Shown in pieces: positions 44,149 through 53,018 of a DNA stretch of 64,000 bases. The notes beneath the pieces are model-generated. The model was not told where the DNA came from. It saw only the letters and a list, made by a program, of their open reading frames with translations, and searched no databases. The translations under genes and the position numbers were made by a program. The stretch is taken from contig NZ_PVTY01000010.1 in assembly GCF_003003175.1 (NCBI RefSeq), positions 62,001-126,000 on the forward strand, read 5' to 3'. This DNA is from Nesterenkonia sandarakina (GTDB lineage: Bacteria; Actinomycetota; Actinomycetes; Actinomycetales; Micrococcaceae). Within the stretch, counting starts at the first letter, position 1; every line of letters begins with the position of its first letter.

Positions 44149-44667
44149 TCAGCCGTCGACCCAGTTCTCCACCCGCTCTGTGAACTCCACGAAATACTCC
44201 AGCCGGCGCAGCTCATCGGCGCTCACCTGCACCCCGGTCACCCGTGCCGAGCGGGCCAGCTCCTCCCACGGATGGTCCTCCACCGGAGGGCTGCCATCAG
44301 GCAGGTCCTCCGGAAGCACACAGTTGAGCACATCCTGCCGCAGGGACTCCCACGACGGACGCTCCGAGTGGGACGGCGTCTCAACCGTCACCCCGTCGGT
44401 CCAGTGCACCGGGGAGAGGGTGAAGCCGCGGTCATCCAGGTGGACCTTCTGGCCGTCGTCGAGGACGCAGTGTTCGAAGATGCTGATGCCCAGTCCGGGG
44501 TTGCCGTCGGTCGGCTCCTGCGTGAAGTCACAGAGCGCCCCGATCGCAACCACGCGTTCGCCCCCGGTCAGCGAGGGTCTCCCGGTGAACGGTGACACTG
44601 CGGCAGCGGCCAGCTCTCCCAGAGCCGCGTAGTGGCCTTCCCCGGGCGTTGAGTCATGCGCATCCAT
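44149..44667 (-). CDS. Hypothetical protein inserted between hemC and hemD
   Basis: A 172-residue acidic, soluble protein of no family I recognise. It starts MDAHDSTPGEGHYAALGELA, has a middle segment HCVLDDGQKVHLDDRGF that resembles paired beta strands, and ends with a helical region LRRLEYFVEFTERVENWV. It interrupts the heme cluster on the opposite strand and shares a 40-bp divergent promoter region with hemD. A CAGAAT box lies 6 nt before its ATG; the frame continues further upstream but into hemD without support. Confidence 0.65.
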   Translation of the reverse strand: MDAHDSTPGEGHYAALGELAAAAVSPFTGRPSLTGGERVVAIGALCDFTQEPTDGNPGLGISIFEHCVLDDGQKVHLDDRGFTLSPVHWTDGVTVETPSHSERPSWESLRQDVLNCVLPEDLPDGSPPVEDHPWEELARSARVTGVQVSADELRRLEYFVEFTERVENWVDG

Positions 44668-44673
44668 ACGCGC

Positions 44674-44679
44674 ATTCTG
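44674..44679 (-). promoter_or_regulatory. -10 box CAGAAT, leaderless layout, hypothetical gene
   Basis: CAGAAT on the minus strand, 6 nt, then the ATG at 44667. Confidence 0.4.
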
Positions 44680-44695
44680 CCCCCGCCGCACTCGG

Positions 44696-44701
44696 TAGGC
44701 T
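44696..44701 (+). promoter_or_regulatory. -10 box TAGGCT, leaderless layout, hemD
   Basis: TAGGCT, 6 nt, then the hemD ATG at 44708; 16 bp from the divergent CAGAAT box. Confidence 0.5.
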
Positions 44702-44707
44702 AGGCCC

Positions 44708-45520
44708 ATGCGCATTGCTCTGACCCGAGACCCCGCACAGGCGGGCCCGCTGGAGGCGGGGCTGCGCGCAGCTGGACTCGACGTCCAGTTCCTCCCGGTC
44801 ACCGAGCAGCGACTCCCCGCCGACACCACCGAGCTGACCTCCGCGCTCGAGCGGCTCTCGGGTGGGGACTTCGCCTGGGTGCTGTTCACCAGCGCCAACA
44901 CCGTCCGGGCCCTGGTGAAGCTGGGCTGGGACGGGTCCCTCCCGGCGCAGACCCGCGTCGGCGTCGTCGGTCCCGGCACTGCCCGGGCGCTGCACCGGCT
45001 GACCGGCATCAGCGACCCGTGGATGCCCTCCGGGGAGAAGAGCGCCGCCGGGATGATCCAGGAGATTCCCGAGCCGGCCCCGGAGGAGAGCACCGCACTG
45101 CTGCTGCCTCAGTCGGCCCAGGCACGGGCAGAGCTGCGTGAGGGCCTGACCGCCATCGGCTGGCAGGTCAGCCCGGTCAGCGCCTATGAGACCGACTGCC
45201 TGGTGGTCGACGGCGCACTCGCCGCCGGCGACCCGGAGCGGCGACTGCTCCCGCTGCCGGCCCGCGAGGACCTCCTCGACCTCGACCGGCTCGCCGCCGA
45301 CCTGCGCCGCGACCGGCTCACCCACGTCGACCCCACGGTCCTGCTGGTCACCAGCTCCTCGGCCGCCGACGGACTCGCGGACCTCGGCCTCCCGGAGCGG
45401 GTCCGGCTGCTGGCCATCGGTCGGCCCACCGCGAGGACCCTCTCCCGCCGCGGCATCCCCGCCGCCAGTGTTCTCTCTGAGCCGAGCGCCGACGCTGTGA
45501 TGGCCGCCCTGGGTCGCTGA
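44708..45520 (+). CDS. hemD: Uroporphyrinogen-III synthase
   Basis: A 270-residue enzyme closing hydroxymethylbilane to uroporphyrinogen III. The family is weakly conserved, but FTSANTVRALVKLG, LLLPQSAQARAELREGL, VSAYETDCL and LLVTSSSAADGLADLG occur in the expected order of the two-lobe fold. Its place between hemC and hemB supports the call. A stretch around residues 165-200 (LPARE DLLDLDRLAADLRRD) is an extra acidic insert. Confidence 0.85.
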   Translation: MRIALTRDPAQAGPLEAGLRAAGLDVQFLPVTEQRLPADTTELTSALERLSGGDFAWVLFTSANTVRALVKLGWDGSLPAQTRVGVVGPGTARALHRLTGISDPWMPSGEKSAAGMIQEIPEPAPEESTALLLPQSAQARAELREGLTAIGWQVSPVSAYETDCLVVDGALAAGDPERRLLPLPAREDLLDLDRLAADLRRDRLTHVDPTVLLVTSSSAADGLADLGLPERVRLLAIGRPTARTLSRRGIPAASVLSEPSADAVMAALGR

Positions 45521-45620
45521 GAACTAGACTGACCGGCGGCGACACGCTCACAGCTGGCCTGATGACGAGGCTCAGCTGCAGCGCACCGACCGCCATCCCC
45601 CTGAGCACCAGGAGTCGCAC

Positions 45621-46820
45621 GTGAGTTTCCCCGAACAGCGCCCCCGCCGGCTGCGCCGCAGCCCCGCCATGCGCCGGATGGTGGCCGAGACCCGGCTGCA
45701 CCCGGCCGACCTGATCCTGCCGGTCTTCGTCCGCGAAGGCCTCACCGCCCCGGCCCCGATCAGCTCCATGCCCGGCGTCGTGCAGCACACTGAGGCCTCG
45801 CTGCTCACGGCCGCCGAAGAGGCCCGCGACCTCGGCCTCGCCGGGATCATGCTCTTCGGCATCCCCGCCACCCGCGACGCCCAGGGCAGCGCCGGCCTGG
45901 ATCCCGACGGCATCCTCAACCGCTCGATCCGCGCCGTGAAGGACCGGGTCGGTGATGACCTGGTCGTGATGAGCGACCTGTGCCTGGACGAGTTCACCGA
46001 CCACGGGCACTGCGGACTGGTCGACGAGACCGGCGAGGTGGACAACGACGCCACCTTGGAGGTCTACGCCGAGATGGGCGTCGCCCAGGCCGCGGCGGGC
46101 GCCGACGTCGTCGCCCCCTCCGGCATGATGGACGGCCAGGTCGCGGTGATCCGCCAGGCCCTGGACGAGGCCGGACACCAGCACGTGCCGATCCTCGCCT
46201 ACGCCGCGAAGTACGCCTCCGGCTTCTACGGCCCGTTCCGCGAGGCCGTGGACTCCCAGCTGACCGGTGACCGCAAGCAGTACCAGATGGACGCCCCGAA
46301 CCGCACCGAGGCGCTGCGCGAGGTGGAGCTCGACCTCGCCGAGGGCGCGGACATGGTGATGGTCAAGCCGGCCAGCGCCTACCTCGACATCCTCTCCGAC
46401 ACCGCCGCGATCAGCGACGTCCCGGTCTCGGCCTACCAGGTCTCCGGTGAGTACGCCATGATCGAGGCCGCCGCCGCGAACGGGTGGATCAACCGGCGCA
46501 CCGTGATCACCGAATCGCTGATCGCGATCCGCCGCGCCGGAGCCACCAATGTGCTGACCTACTACGCCGCCGAGGTGGCCGGATGGCTGCGCGAGGAGCT
46601 TGCCGGACCACGGAGCACCAGCGCCCCGGCGGCCCCGGTCCCGACCAGCAGTCCCTCCGCGCCGAGCGCCTCGACCCCGGTCCACCCGCGGGTCGAACCG
46701 CACACCACGGCAGCCCCGGTGGAGGCCAGCGCACCGGGCGAGACCGCACCACCGACCAGGACCGACGGCGAATCCACCGACGAACCCCGCACCGACGCCG
46801 GCTTCCCGCCGGTCAGCTGA
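45621..46820 (+). CDS. hemB: Delta-aminolevulinic acid dehydratase
   Basis: A 399-residue porphobilinogen synthase. Active-site lysines lie in [14 protein letters not shown] and [12 protein letters not shown]. The metal-loop sequence [15 protein letters not shown] has only two of the three cysteines of zinc-type enzymes, so it is likely the magnesium-type. The catalytic domain ends near residue 330; the last 70 residues are S/T/P/A-rich and unrelated to the fold. GTG start at 45621 with CAGGAG 6 nt upstream. Confidence 0.95.
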   Translation: MSFPEQRPRRLRRSPAMRRMVAETRLHPADLILPVFVREGLTAPAPISSMPGVVQHTEASLLTAAEEARDLGLAGIMLFGIPATRDAQGSAGLDPDGILNRSIRAVKDRVGDDLVVMSDLCLDEFTDHGHCGLVDETGEVDNDATLEVYAEMGVAQAAAGADVVAPSGMMDGQVAVIRQALDEAGHQHVPILAYAAKYASGFYGPFREAVDSQLTGDRKQYQMDAPNRTEALREVELDLAEGADMVMVKPASAYLDILSDTAAISDVPVSAYQVSGEYAMIEAAAANGWINRRTVITESLIAIRRAGATNVLTYYAAEVAGWLREELAGPRSTSAPAAPVPTSSPSAPSASTPVHPRVEPHTTAAPVEASAPGETAPPTRTDGESTDEPRTDAGFPPVS

Positions 46821-46837
46821 AAGGACCCTGCCCCGCG

Positions 46838-48145
46838 ATGACCACGAACCAGGAACTCTTCGACACCGCCCGCGAGCTCATGCCCGGGGGAGTGAACTCC
46901 CCGGTCCGCGCCTTCGGCTCGGTGGGAGGCACCCCGACGTTCATGGTCGCCGCCGACGGGCCCTACCTCACCGACGCCGAGGGCACGCAGTACGTGGACC
47001 TGGTCGGCTCCTGGGGGCCGGCGCTGCTGGGACATAAGCACCCCGCGGTGATCAAGGCCGTGCACGACGCCGTGGACGCCGGACTCGGCTTCGGCACCTC
47101 CCACCCGTCCGAGGCGCGGCTGGCTGAGCTGGTCCGCGGCCGGGTCCCCGGCGGGCAGATGATCCGGATGGTCTCCACCGGTACCGAAGCCACCATGACC
47201 GCGATCCGGCTGGCCCGCGGGGTCACCGATCGCAACATCGTGGTGAAGTTCGCCGGCTGCTATCACGGCCACTCCGACGGGCTGCTCGCCGCCGCCGGCT
47301 CCGGAGTCGCCACCCTGGGACTGCCCGGATCCGCCGGAGTCACCGAGGCGCAGGCCTCAGAGACCATCGTGGTGGAGTACAACGACCGCGCCGCGCTGGA
47401 AGCGGTCTTCGCCGAGCACGGCGAGCGGATCGCCGCGGTGATCACCGAAGCCACCCCCGCCAACATGGGTGTGGTGGTCCCGGAAGAGGGCTTCAACGCG
47501 TTCATCAGGGAGATCACCCAGCGCCACGGGGCGCTGATGATCTTCGACGAGGTGATGACCGGATTCCGGATCACCGAGGCCGGCTACTGGGGCGCCTCGG
47601 GACGGGTCGAAGGCTGGGAGCCGGACCTGTTCACCTTCGGCAAGGTCATCGGCGGCGGACTGCCCACCGCCGCGCTCGCGGGCCGCCGGGAGATCATGGA
47701 ACACCTCGCGCCCACCGGGCCGGTCTACCACGCGGGCACGCTCTCGGGGAACCCGGTCGCGATGGCCGCCGGGGTCGCCACCCTGGAGCACGCCACCGCC
47801 GGGGTCTACGCACATGTCGATGAGAAGGCGCAGATCGTGGCCGATGCGCTCACCGCAGCGCTGGACGCGGCCGGTGTGGACCACACGCTGCAGAAGGTCG
47901 GCTCGTTGTTCTCGGTCGCCTTCGGCACCTCGGCCACCGGGGTGCACAACTACGCGCACGCCCAGGCCCAGGAGACCTTCCGCTACGGACCGTTCTTCCA
48001 CGCGATGCTCGACGCCGGGGTCTACCTGCCGCCGAGCGTCTTCGAGGCGTGGTTCCTGTCCTCCGCGCACGACGACGCCGCCATCGGCCGCATCCTGGAT
48101 GCGCTGCCCGGCGCCGCGAAGGCCGCCGCGCAGGCCGCCGCCTGA
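46838..48145 (+). CDS. hemL: Glutamate-1-semialdehyde 2,1-aminomutase
   Basis: A 435-residue PLP enzyme converting glutamate-1-semialdehyde to 5-aminolevulinate. The opening [19 protein letters not shown], the PLP region [27 protein letters not shown], and the lysine in [19 protein letters not shown] are all conserved. It starts 17 nt after the hemB stop. The overlapping longer frame upstream is not coding. Confidence 0.96.
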   Translation: MTTNQELFDTARELMPGGVNSPVRAFGSVGGTPTFMVAADGPYLTDAEGTQYVDLVGSWGPALLGHKHPAVIKAVHDAVDAGLGFGTSHPSEARLAELVRGRVPGGQMIRMVSTGTEATMTAIRLARGVTDRNIVVKFAGCYHGHSDGLLAAAGSGVATLGLPGSAGVTEAQASETIVVEYNDRAALEAVFAEHGERIAAVITEATPANMGVVVPEEGFNAFIREITQRHGALMIFDEVMTGFRITEAGYWGASGRVEGWEPDLFTFGKVIGGGLPTAALAGRREIMEHLAPTGPVYHAGTLSGNPVAMAAGVATLEHATAGVYAHVDEKAQIVADALTAALDAAGVDHTLQKVGSLFSVAFGTSATGVHNYAHAQAQETFRYGPFFHAMLDAGVYLPPSVFEAWFLSSAHDDAAIGRILDALPGAAKAAAQAAA

Positions 48146-48197
48146 GGGTTCAGTCCTGAGAATTCGGGTCGGAAGATGCGGGCTTGAGGACTCGGCC

Positions 48198-48224
48198 CTG
48201 AGGCGTCAGTTCCGGACGCCTCAG
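48198..48224. terminator. Terminator between hemL and the dehydrogenase gene
   Basis: A perfect 10-bp stem (CTGAGGCGTC / GACGCCTCAG) with a 7-nt loop lies between convergent stops. Confidence 0.62.
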
Positions 48225-48231
48225 CAGCTGA

Positions 48232-49272
48232 TCACGCGATCCTGGGGTTGATCATCGTCATCCCCGGGGTCGCGGAGCGCTGCATCTCCGGCAGCAGGAC
48301 GGCCGCCTCCTGCAGCCCGACCACGCGTTCGATCAGGTCCTGCGGGCGCAGCACATCGCTCGCGATCAGAGCCAGCATCCCGGGATAGTCGGCGGCGGCC
48401 ATGCCGTGGCTGCCCAGCAGGTCCAGCTCCCAGGCGATCGCGCGGGCCATCGGGACCTGGGAGAGTCCGGTCTCGGTGGGCAGCAGCCCGATCTGCACAT
48501 GCCGGCCGCGCCGGCGCAGGCTCAGGACCGCGGCCGCGCAGGTCTGTTCACTGCCCACGGCGTCCACCGAGACATCGCTGCCCTCCCCGGTGATCTCACC
48601 GACCGCTGCGGGCACGTCGCGCCCGTCGGCGAGGATCACGTGATCGGCGCCGAGCTGCTGTGCGGCGACCAGCGCCTCGGGGCTGCGGTCCACGGCGATG
48701 ACCTGGGCGCCGAGCGCCTTGGCGATCATCACCGCGCTCAGTCCCACCCCGCCGGCGCCCACCACGGTGACCCATTCCCCGGCGCGCAGACCGGCCCGTG
48801 CGGTCAGCGCCCGGTAGGCGGTGGCGAAGCGGCAGCCGAGCGCGGCCGCCGCCTCGAAGGAGACCGCCTCCGGGATGGCGACCAGGTTCGTGTCGGCGGC
48901 GTGCAGCGCGACGCGCTCGGCGAAGGATCCGGCGTGGGTGAACCCGGGCTGCTGCTGGTTCGGGCAGACCTGCGCGTTGCCCGAGCGGCACCAGTCGCAG
49001 GTCCCACAGCCGCAGACGAAGGGCACCGTCACCCGCTCACCCACCGAGAAGTGCTGCACCGCGGGGTCCACCGCGGCGATGATGCCGGCGAGCTCATGAC
49101 CGGGCACGTGGGGGAGGGTGAGCTCCTCGTGCCCGGCCCAGGCATGCCAGTCGCTGCCGCACAGTCCGGTGGCGTGGACCTCCACGATGACCCCGCCCGG
49201 CGGTGGGGTGGGTTCGGGCACCTCCCGGACGTCCAGGGGCCCTGCGATCTCGTCCATCACCATTGCGCGCAT
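48232..49272 (-). CDS. Zinc-dependent alcohol dehydrogenase
   Basis: A 346-residue medium-chain dehydrogenase. Catalytic zinc residues are in TGLCGSDWHAW and PHVPGHELAGII; the structural-zinc loop CGCGTCDWCRSGNAQVC is intact; WVTVVGAGGVGLSAVMIAKALG binds NAD(P). Substrate is unknown, but the group includes secondary-alcohol and polyol enzymes. The start at 49272 (MRAMVMDEIAGP) fits a TAAGAT box 8 nt upstream; the longer frame runs through a palindrome and is rejected. Confidence 0.88.
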   Translation of the reverse strand: MRAMVMDEIAGPLDVREVPEPTPPPGGVIVEVHATGLCGSDWHAWAGHEELTLPHVPGHELAGIIAAVDPAVQHFSVGERVTVPFVCGCGTCDWCRSGNAQVCPNQQQPGFTHAGSFAERVALHAADTNLVAIPEAVSFEAAAALGCRFATAYRALTARAGLRAGEWVTVVGAGGVGLSAVMIAKALGAQVIAVDRSPEALVAAQQLGADHVILADGRDVPAAVGEITGEGSDVSVDAVGSEQTCAAAVLSLRRRGRHVQIGLLPTETGLSQVPMARAIAWELDLLGSHGMAAADYPGMLALIASDVLRPQDLIERVVGLQEAAVLLPEMQRSATPGMTMINPRIA

Positions 49273-49280
49273 GCAGATGG

Positions 49281-49286
49281 ATCTTA
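49281..49286 (-). promoter_or_regulatory. -10 box TAAGAT of the dehydrogenase gene
   Basis: TAAGAT on the minus strand ends 8 nt before the ATG at 49272; a long palindrome occupies the bases just upstream. Confidence 0.4.
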
Positions 49287-49315
49287 CCTGCGGTCCCGGT
49301 GCGCGCAGGTGCCGG

Positions 49316-49389
49316 CATCGATTGGGCAGTTTGCGGTGGAATAAGCCGGTGTCCCAGTCGTCATTCCACCGCGAACTGCCCAATCGATG
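49316..49389. repeat. 27-bp inverted repeat between sulfatase and dehydrogenase genes
   Basis: Arms 49316-49342 and 49363-49389 match at 26 of 27 positions, and the single difference is a G-U pair in RNA; the loop is 20 nt. It follows the sulfatase stop by 55 nt without a T run and precedes the dehydrogenase promoter. It may be a terminator or a palindromic repeat element. Confidence 0.75.
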
Positions 49390-49444
49390 AGCCGCTCAGC
49401 TCAGTCAGCTCAACTCAGCGGAGTCCAGTTCAGCGGAACCCAGC

Positions 49445-51052
49445 TCAGCGGGCGCCGTCGCGGATCGTGCCGTACTCCAGGGCGCTCCAGAAGTCCCCGC
49501 GCACATAGCGCTGCTCGGGCTCCGTGTTGTGGTCGAAGGCCCGCTTCCGTCCCATGTTCAGCGCCTCGGCGACGAGCCTGCGCTGATCCTGGCTCTCCAG
49601 GATCCCGGCCTCCAGGGCCGCCATGTCGTAGCGGGAGTCCAGCTCGGCGCGCAGCCGGGCGACCGTGCTCGCCAGGTGGTCCTCGCGGGCGGCATTGTGC
49701 AGCTCGTGCGGGTCCGCGGCGAGGTCGAAGAGCTGATCCACGTCGCCGGGGCAGACCACGTACTTGTACTGACCGCTGATGATGGTCAGCTGCGGCCGGT
49801 AGGTGCCCTCGGCGAGGTATTCGATGATCACCGGGCGATCCTTGGGTCCGATGCCACCGGTCTGCTCGCGCCGGGCGATCTCGAACACCGAATCACCGGC
49901 GGACTTCGGCATCGGGGCTCCGGCGAGGTCCACCAGCGTGGGCATCAGGTCCAGCAGCGAGACCGGGGTCTGGTGTCGGCCCCTGGGCACCAGGTGCTCC
50001 GGCCCGTAGGCGATCAGCGGCACCCGCGAGGAGCGCTCATAGGGGGACATCTTGTACCAGAGCCCCCGTTCGCCGAGCATGTCGCCGTGGTCCGCGGTTA
50101 CCAGGATCACGGTGTTCTCGCTGAGCCCCAGGGTGTCGAGGCGCTCGCGGATCCGGCCCACGTGGTCATCGATGTAGCTGACCGCCGCGTAGTAGGCGCG
50201 CCGGGCGTTGCGGACCTGGTCTCGGTCCGGGTGGCGCTTGTCGAAGCCGCTCATCGCGCGCAGCCGGTGGCTGTGCGGGTCCTCCGCGATGTCGGGCACC
50301 TCGGGATGGGCCGGGTCGGGGATCTCGACGTCGGCGAACCGGTCCCAGTGCTCCTGCGGCGGCTCATAGGGGTCATGTGGGTGGATGAAGCTGCTCACCA
50401 TCAGGAACGGCTGGGCGTCCTCGCCGGTAGCAGCGGCCGCCTGGTTCGCGCGGACCCGGTCGTTGAGGTGGCGCAGGGTGCGGAAGCCGACCTCGTCGTC
50501 GAAGTCCTGCTGGACCGAGGCCTTGGAGACCCCGGCGGTGAACACGGCGTCGGCGTCGTGATACCACTGCAGCTTCTGCTCCAGCGGCAGCGTCCAGTCC
50601 GGGACCATGTCCAGATCGGCTGGGTAGACGTCGGTGGTGAGGCGTTCTTCGAACCCGTGGTGCTGGTCCGCGCCGACGAAGTGCATCCGGCCCACCAGAG
50701 CGGTGTGATATCCGGCATGGCGCAGCCGGTGCGCGAAGGTCGGCACCGAGGAGGGGAAGTCGTCCCCGTTGTCGAAGCAGCCCAGCTCCGAGGGCATCAC
50801 GCCGGTCATCATGGACGCGCGGGAGGGCGCGCACAGCGGGGAGTTGCAGTAGGCGCGGTCGAACACGGCGCCCTCCTCGGCGAGGGAATCCATGTGCGGA
50901 GTCTTCGCCGCGGCGTCGCCGTAGGCACCCAGTGACTGGGCGGCCATCTGATCAGCCTGGATGACGACGATGTTCGGGGGTGAGACGCTGGAGGGGTGCT
51001 CGGGCGGGGACACGGTTCCGGTGTGGTGTGAGATGTTCTGGTCGTCAGACAT
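49445..51052 (-). CDS. betC: Choline-sulfatase
   Basis: A 535-residue sulfatase that should release choline and sulfate from choline-O-sulfate. The formylglycine site is CNSPLCAPSRASMMTG (CxPSR, where the Cys is converted). Metal and active-site segments IVVIQADQMAAQSLGAYG, VTADHGDMLGERGLWYKM and the choline-sulfatase C-terminal motif YVRGDFWSALEYGT are present. There is no signal peptide, so it acts in the cytoplasm. ATG at 51052 follows GGAGG by 8 nt. The divergent neighbour is the formylglycine-generating enzyme it needs. Confidence 0.9.
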   Translation of the reverse strand: MSDDQNISHHTGTVSPPEHPSSVSPPNIVVIQADQMAAQSLGAYGDAAAKTPHMDSLAEEGAVFDRAYCNSPLCAPSRASMMTGVMPSELGCFDNGDDFPSSVPTFAHRLRHAGYHTALVGRMHFVGADQHHGFEERLTTDVYPADLDMVPDWTLPLEQKLQWYHDADAVFTAGVSKASVQQDFDDEVGFRTLRHLNDRVRANQAAAATGEDAQPFLMVSSFIHPHDPYEPPQEHWDRFADVEIPDPAHPEVPDIAEDPHSHRLRAMSGFDKRHPDRDQVRNARRAYYAAVSYIDDHVGRIRERLDTLGLSENTVILVTADHGDMLGERGLWYKMSPYERSSRVPLIAYGPEHLVPRGRHQTPVSLLDLMPTLVDLAGAPMPKSAGDSVFEIARREQTGGIGPKDRPVIIEYLAEGTYRPQLTIISGQYKYVVCPGDVDQLFDLAADPHELHNAAREDHLASTVARLRAELDSRYDMAALEAGILESQDQRRLVAEALNMGRKRAFDHNTEPEQRYVRGDFWSALEYGTIRDGAR

Positions 51053-51205
51053 AGTGTGTCCCTCCTTCGTGATGAGCACTGAAATGGGTGTCCTGCGCGC
51101 AGGAGTGCAAGCGGCGCGCTCTGCCAGGCTACAGGTCATCTTCCGCGCCATTCCGGGGCGAACGCTGGCCTGGAGCGATCATCAGGAGACAGACAGGGGA
51201 GCAGA

Positions 51206-52249
51206 ATGACCGACGCGAAGCACCGTCCCGCACCCGCATCCTGTTGCAGTCCGGGACGCCCGAACGACGTCCCCAGCACCAGCCCGACGACGACGCCGCC
51301 CGCCGCTCACGCCTCAGCCGGGAAGGCCGCGCTGGTGTCCCAGCTGGCCGCCACCGCCGCGTCCCAGCTCTCCATGATCGGATTCTCCGCAGCCGATTTC
51401 CGCATGGGCAGCGAGGATCCACAGGCCTACCCGGACGACGGCGAGGGTCCCGTCCGGCCCGCCCGCGTCGAGGCGTTTGCGATCAGCCCCACCACGGTGA
51501 CCGTGGCCCAGTTCGCCCGCTTCGTGCAGGCCACCGGTCACCGTACCGACGCCGAACGACATGGGGATTCGCTGGTCTTCCAGGGACTGCTCACACCTGA
51601 GCTGCGCGAGGCGGCTCCGGCTCCGGAGCCCTCCACTCCCTGGTGGCGGCAGATCCCGGGTGCCGCCTGGTTCGCGCCCGAGGGTCCTGGATCCACCGCC
51701 CTGGGGCGCGAGGATCACCCGGTGACGCAGGTGTCCCAGCGCGACGCCCAGGCGTACGCGGACTGGGTCGACGCCCGGCTGCCGAGCGAGACCGAATGGG
51801 AGTATGCCGCCCGCGGCGGACTCGACCAGCAGCCCTACCCCTGGGGTGGGGATCGCGATCCGGACGGCACGCGCCGGATGAACATCTTCCCCGGCGAGTT
51901 CCCCGAAGGGGTGGCCGGGCAGATGGGGACCCGCCCGGCGGAGTCCTTCGAGCCCAACGGGTACGGGCTCTACAACACCACCGGCAACGTCTGGGAATGG
52001 ACCGCCTCGGCGTTCACCGGGGGAGCAGCCGTCGGCCCGGAGGTCTCCGCGAGGGTCTCAGCAGGGTCAGGGTCTGGGCGGCCGGGGGCTGATCCGGTGA
52101 TTGATCCGGTGATGCGCGGAGGCTCCTATATGTGCCATCGCTCGTACTGCCGGCGCTACCGCACCTCGGCGCGGACCTCTGCCTCGGCAGACACCTCGCT
52201 GGGTCACACCGGGTTTCGGCTGGCGTTCACACCGGCCACGCCGGGCTGA
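51206..52249 (+). CDS. Formylglycine-generating enzyme (sulfatase activator)
   Basis: A 347-residue FGE/SUMF1-family protein that oxidises the sulfatase-site Cys to formylglycine. The copper-binding cysteines are in GGSYMCHRSYCRRYR (residues about 308-322), as in human SUMF1. RLPSETEWEYAARGG, NGYGLYNTTGNVWEWT and the closing LGHTGFRLAF complete the fold. The N-terminus has a CCSPGRP motif seen in some bacterial FGEs. GGGGAG is 5 nt before the ATG. Its 3' end overlaps the convergent exonuclease gene by 23 bp. Confidence 0.92.
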   Translation: MTDAKHRPAPASCCSPGRPNDVPSTSPTTTPPAAHASAGKAALVSQLAATAASQLSMIGFSAADFRMGSEDPQAYPDDGEGPVRPARVEAFAISPTTVTVAQFARFVQATGHRTDAERHGDSLVFQGLLTPELREAAPAPEPSTPWWRQIPGAAWFAPEGPGSTALGREDHPVTQVSQRDAQAYADWVDARLPSETEWEYAARGGLDQQPYPWGGDRDPDGTRRMNIFPGEFPEGVAGQMGTRPAESFEPNGYGLYNTTGNVWEWTASAFTGGAAVGPEVSARVSAGSGSGRPGADPVIDPVMRGGSYMCHRSYCRRYRTSARTSASADTSLGHTGFRLAFTPATPG

Positions 52250-53006
52250 CCACGGCGTCGGGGCGGGTGCGGCGCAGGTACTCCTGCAGGTCCGCGGACT
52301 GCCCGATCTTCCATCCCGCCTGGAGCCGGTGCAGCTCGGGCGCTGGGATCTGCAGCTGCGGGAACCGTTCTGCCTGTGCGCAGGCCACCTCCACGGCTGC
52401 CCAGGCGTCCGGGGTCGCCGAGTGGGCGGCCTCGAGCTCGACCTCGTAGTGCAGGCACATCTGGGTCAGCGTGCGCTTGCCGCGACGGTACTTGTCCACC
52501 TGCTTGTCGATCACCAGCGGGTCGATCACCCCGACCGGCTCGGTGAACTCCACCCCATGGCGCAGCGCCTCCTGCTGCAGGACGGTGAAGTCATACGGGG
52601 CGTTCATCACCACCACGGCGCTGCCGGCGGCGAACTCCTGCGCCAGCGCGGTGGTGATCTGGGCGACCGCCTCGGCCGCGGGCTGCCCGTTGGCCTGGGC
52701 GTATTCGGTGGAGATGCCGTGGATCGCGGTGGTCTCGGCGGGGATCTCCACGCCGGGGTCCACCAGCCATTCCCGGGTGCGCACACGCTGACCCTGGGGC
52801 GTGGGGGACTCGAGCGCACCAGCCTCGGCGCCATACTCGGTGCCGGCGCCGCCCTCGGTGTCATCGAAGATCACCAGGGCTGCGGAGACGATCCGCGCCA
52901 CCCGGGGATCCCGGGACGTGGTCTCCAGGTCAAAGCCGACCCGGCGGCGGGTGTGCCAGGACTCGCTGCTGGGGGTGATCTCGAAGAGGGTGGGGGTCTC
53001 GGCCAT
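52227..53006 (-). CDS. DnaQ-like 3'-5' exonuclease
   Basis: A 259-residue DEDDh exonuclease: VGFDLETTSRDPRVAR (first D and E), VVMNAPYDFTVLQQEAL (second D), and EAAHSATPDAWAAVEV (His and last D). It trims 3' ends of DNA as a stand-alone epsilon-like enzyme. A TACCGT box is 6 nt before the ATG. It is divergent from the adnAB pair, though no functional link is shown. Confidence 0.9.
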   Translation of the reverse strand: MAETPTLFEITPSSESWHTRRRVGFDLETTSRDPRVARIVSAALVIFDDTEGGAGTEYGAEAGALESPTPQGQRVRTREWLVDPGVEIPAETTAIHGISTEYAQANGQPAAEAVAQITTALAQEFAAGSAVVVMNAPYDFTVLQQEALRHGVEFTEPVGVIDPLVIDKQVDKYRRGKRTLTQMCLHYEVELEAAHSATPDAWAAVEVACAQAERFPQLQIPAPELHRLQAGWKIGQSADLQEYLRRTRPDAVVSPAWPV

Positions 53007-53012
53007 GGCACT

Positions 53013-53018
53013 ACGGTA
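53013..53018 (-). promoter_or_regulatory. -10 box TACCGT, leaderless layout, exonuclease gene
   Basis: TACCGT on the minus strand, 6 nt, then the ATG at 53006. Confidence 0.42.

Noticed and set aside
49273-49383. N-terminal extension of the dehydrogenase
   Set aside because: It would translate the palindrome arms and has no homology-like features; a TAAGAT box fits the ATG at 49272.
49390-49450. Short repeats of CAGCTCAG/CAGTTCAGCGGA
   Set aside because: Too degenerate and short to be a CRISPR or a defined repeat; probably slippage next to the sulfatase stop.
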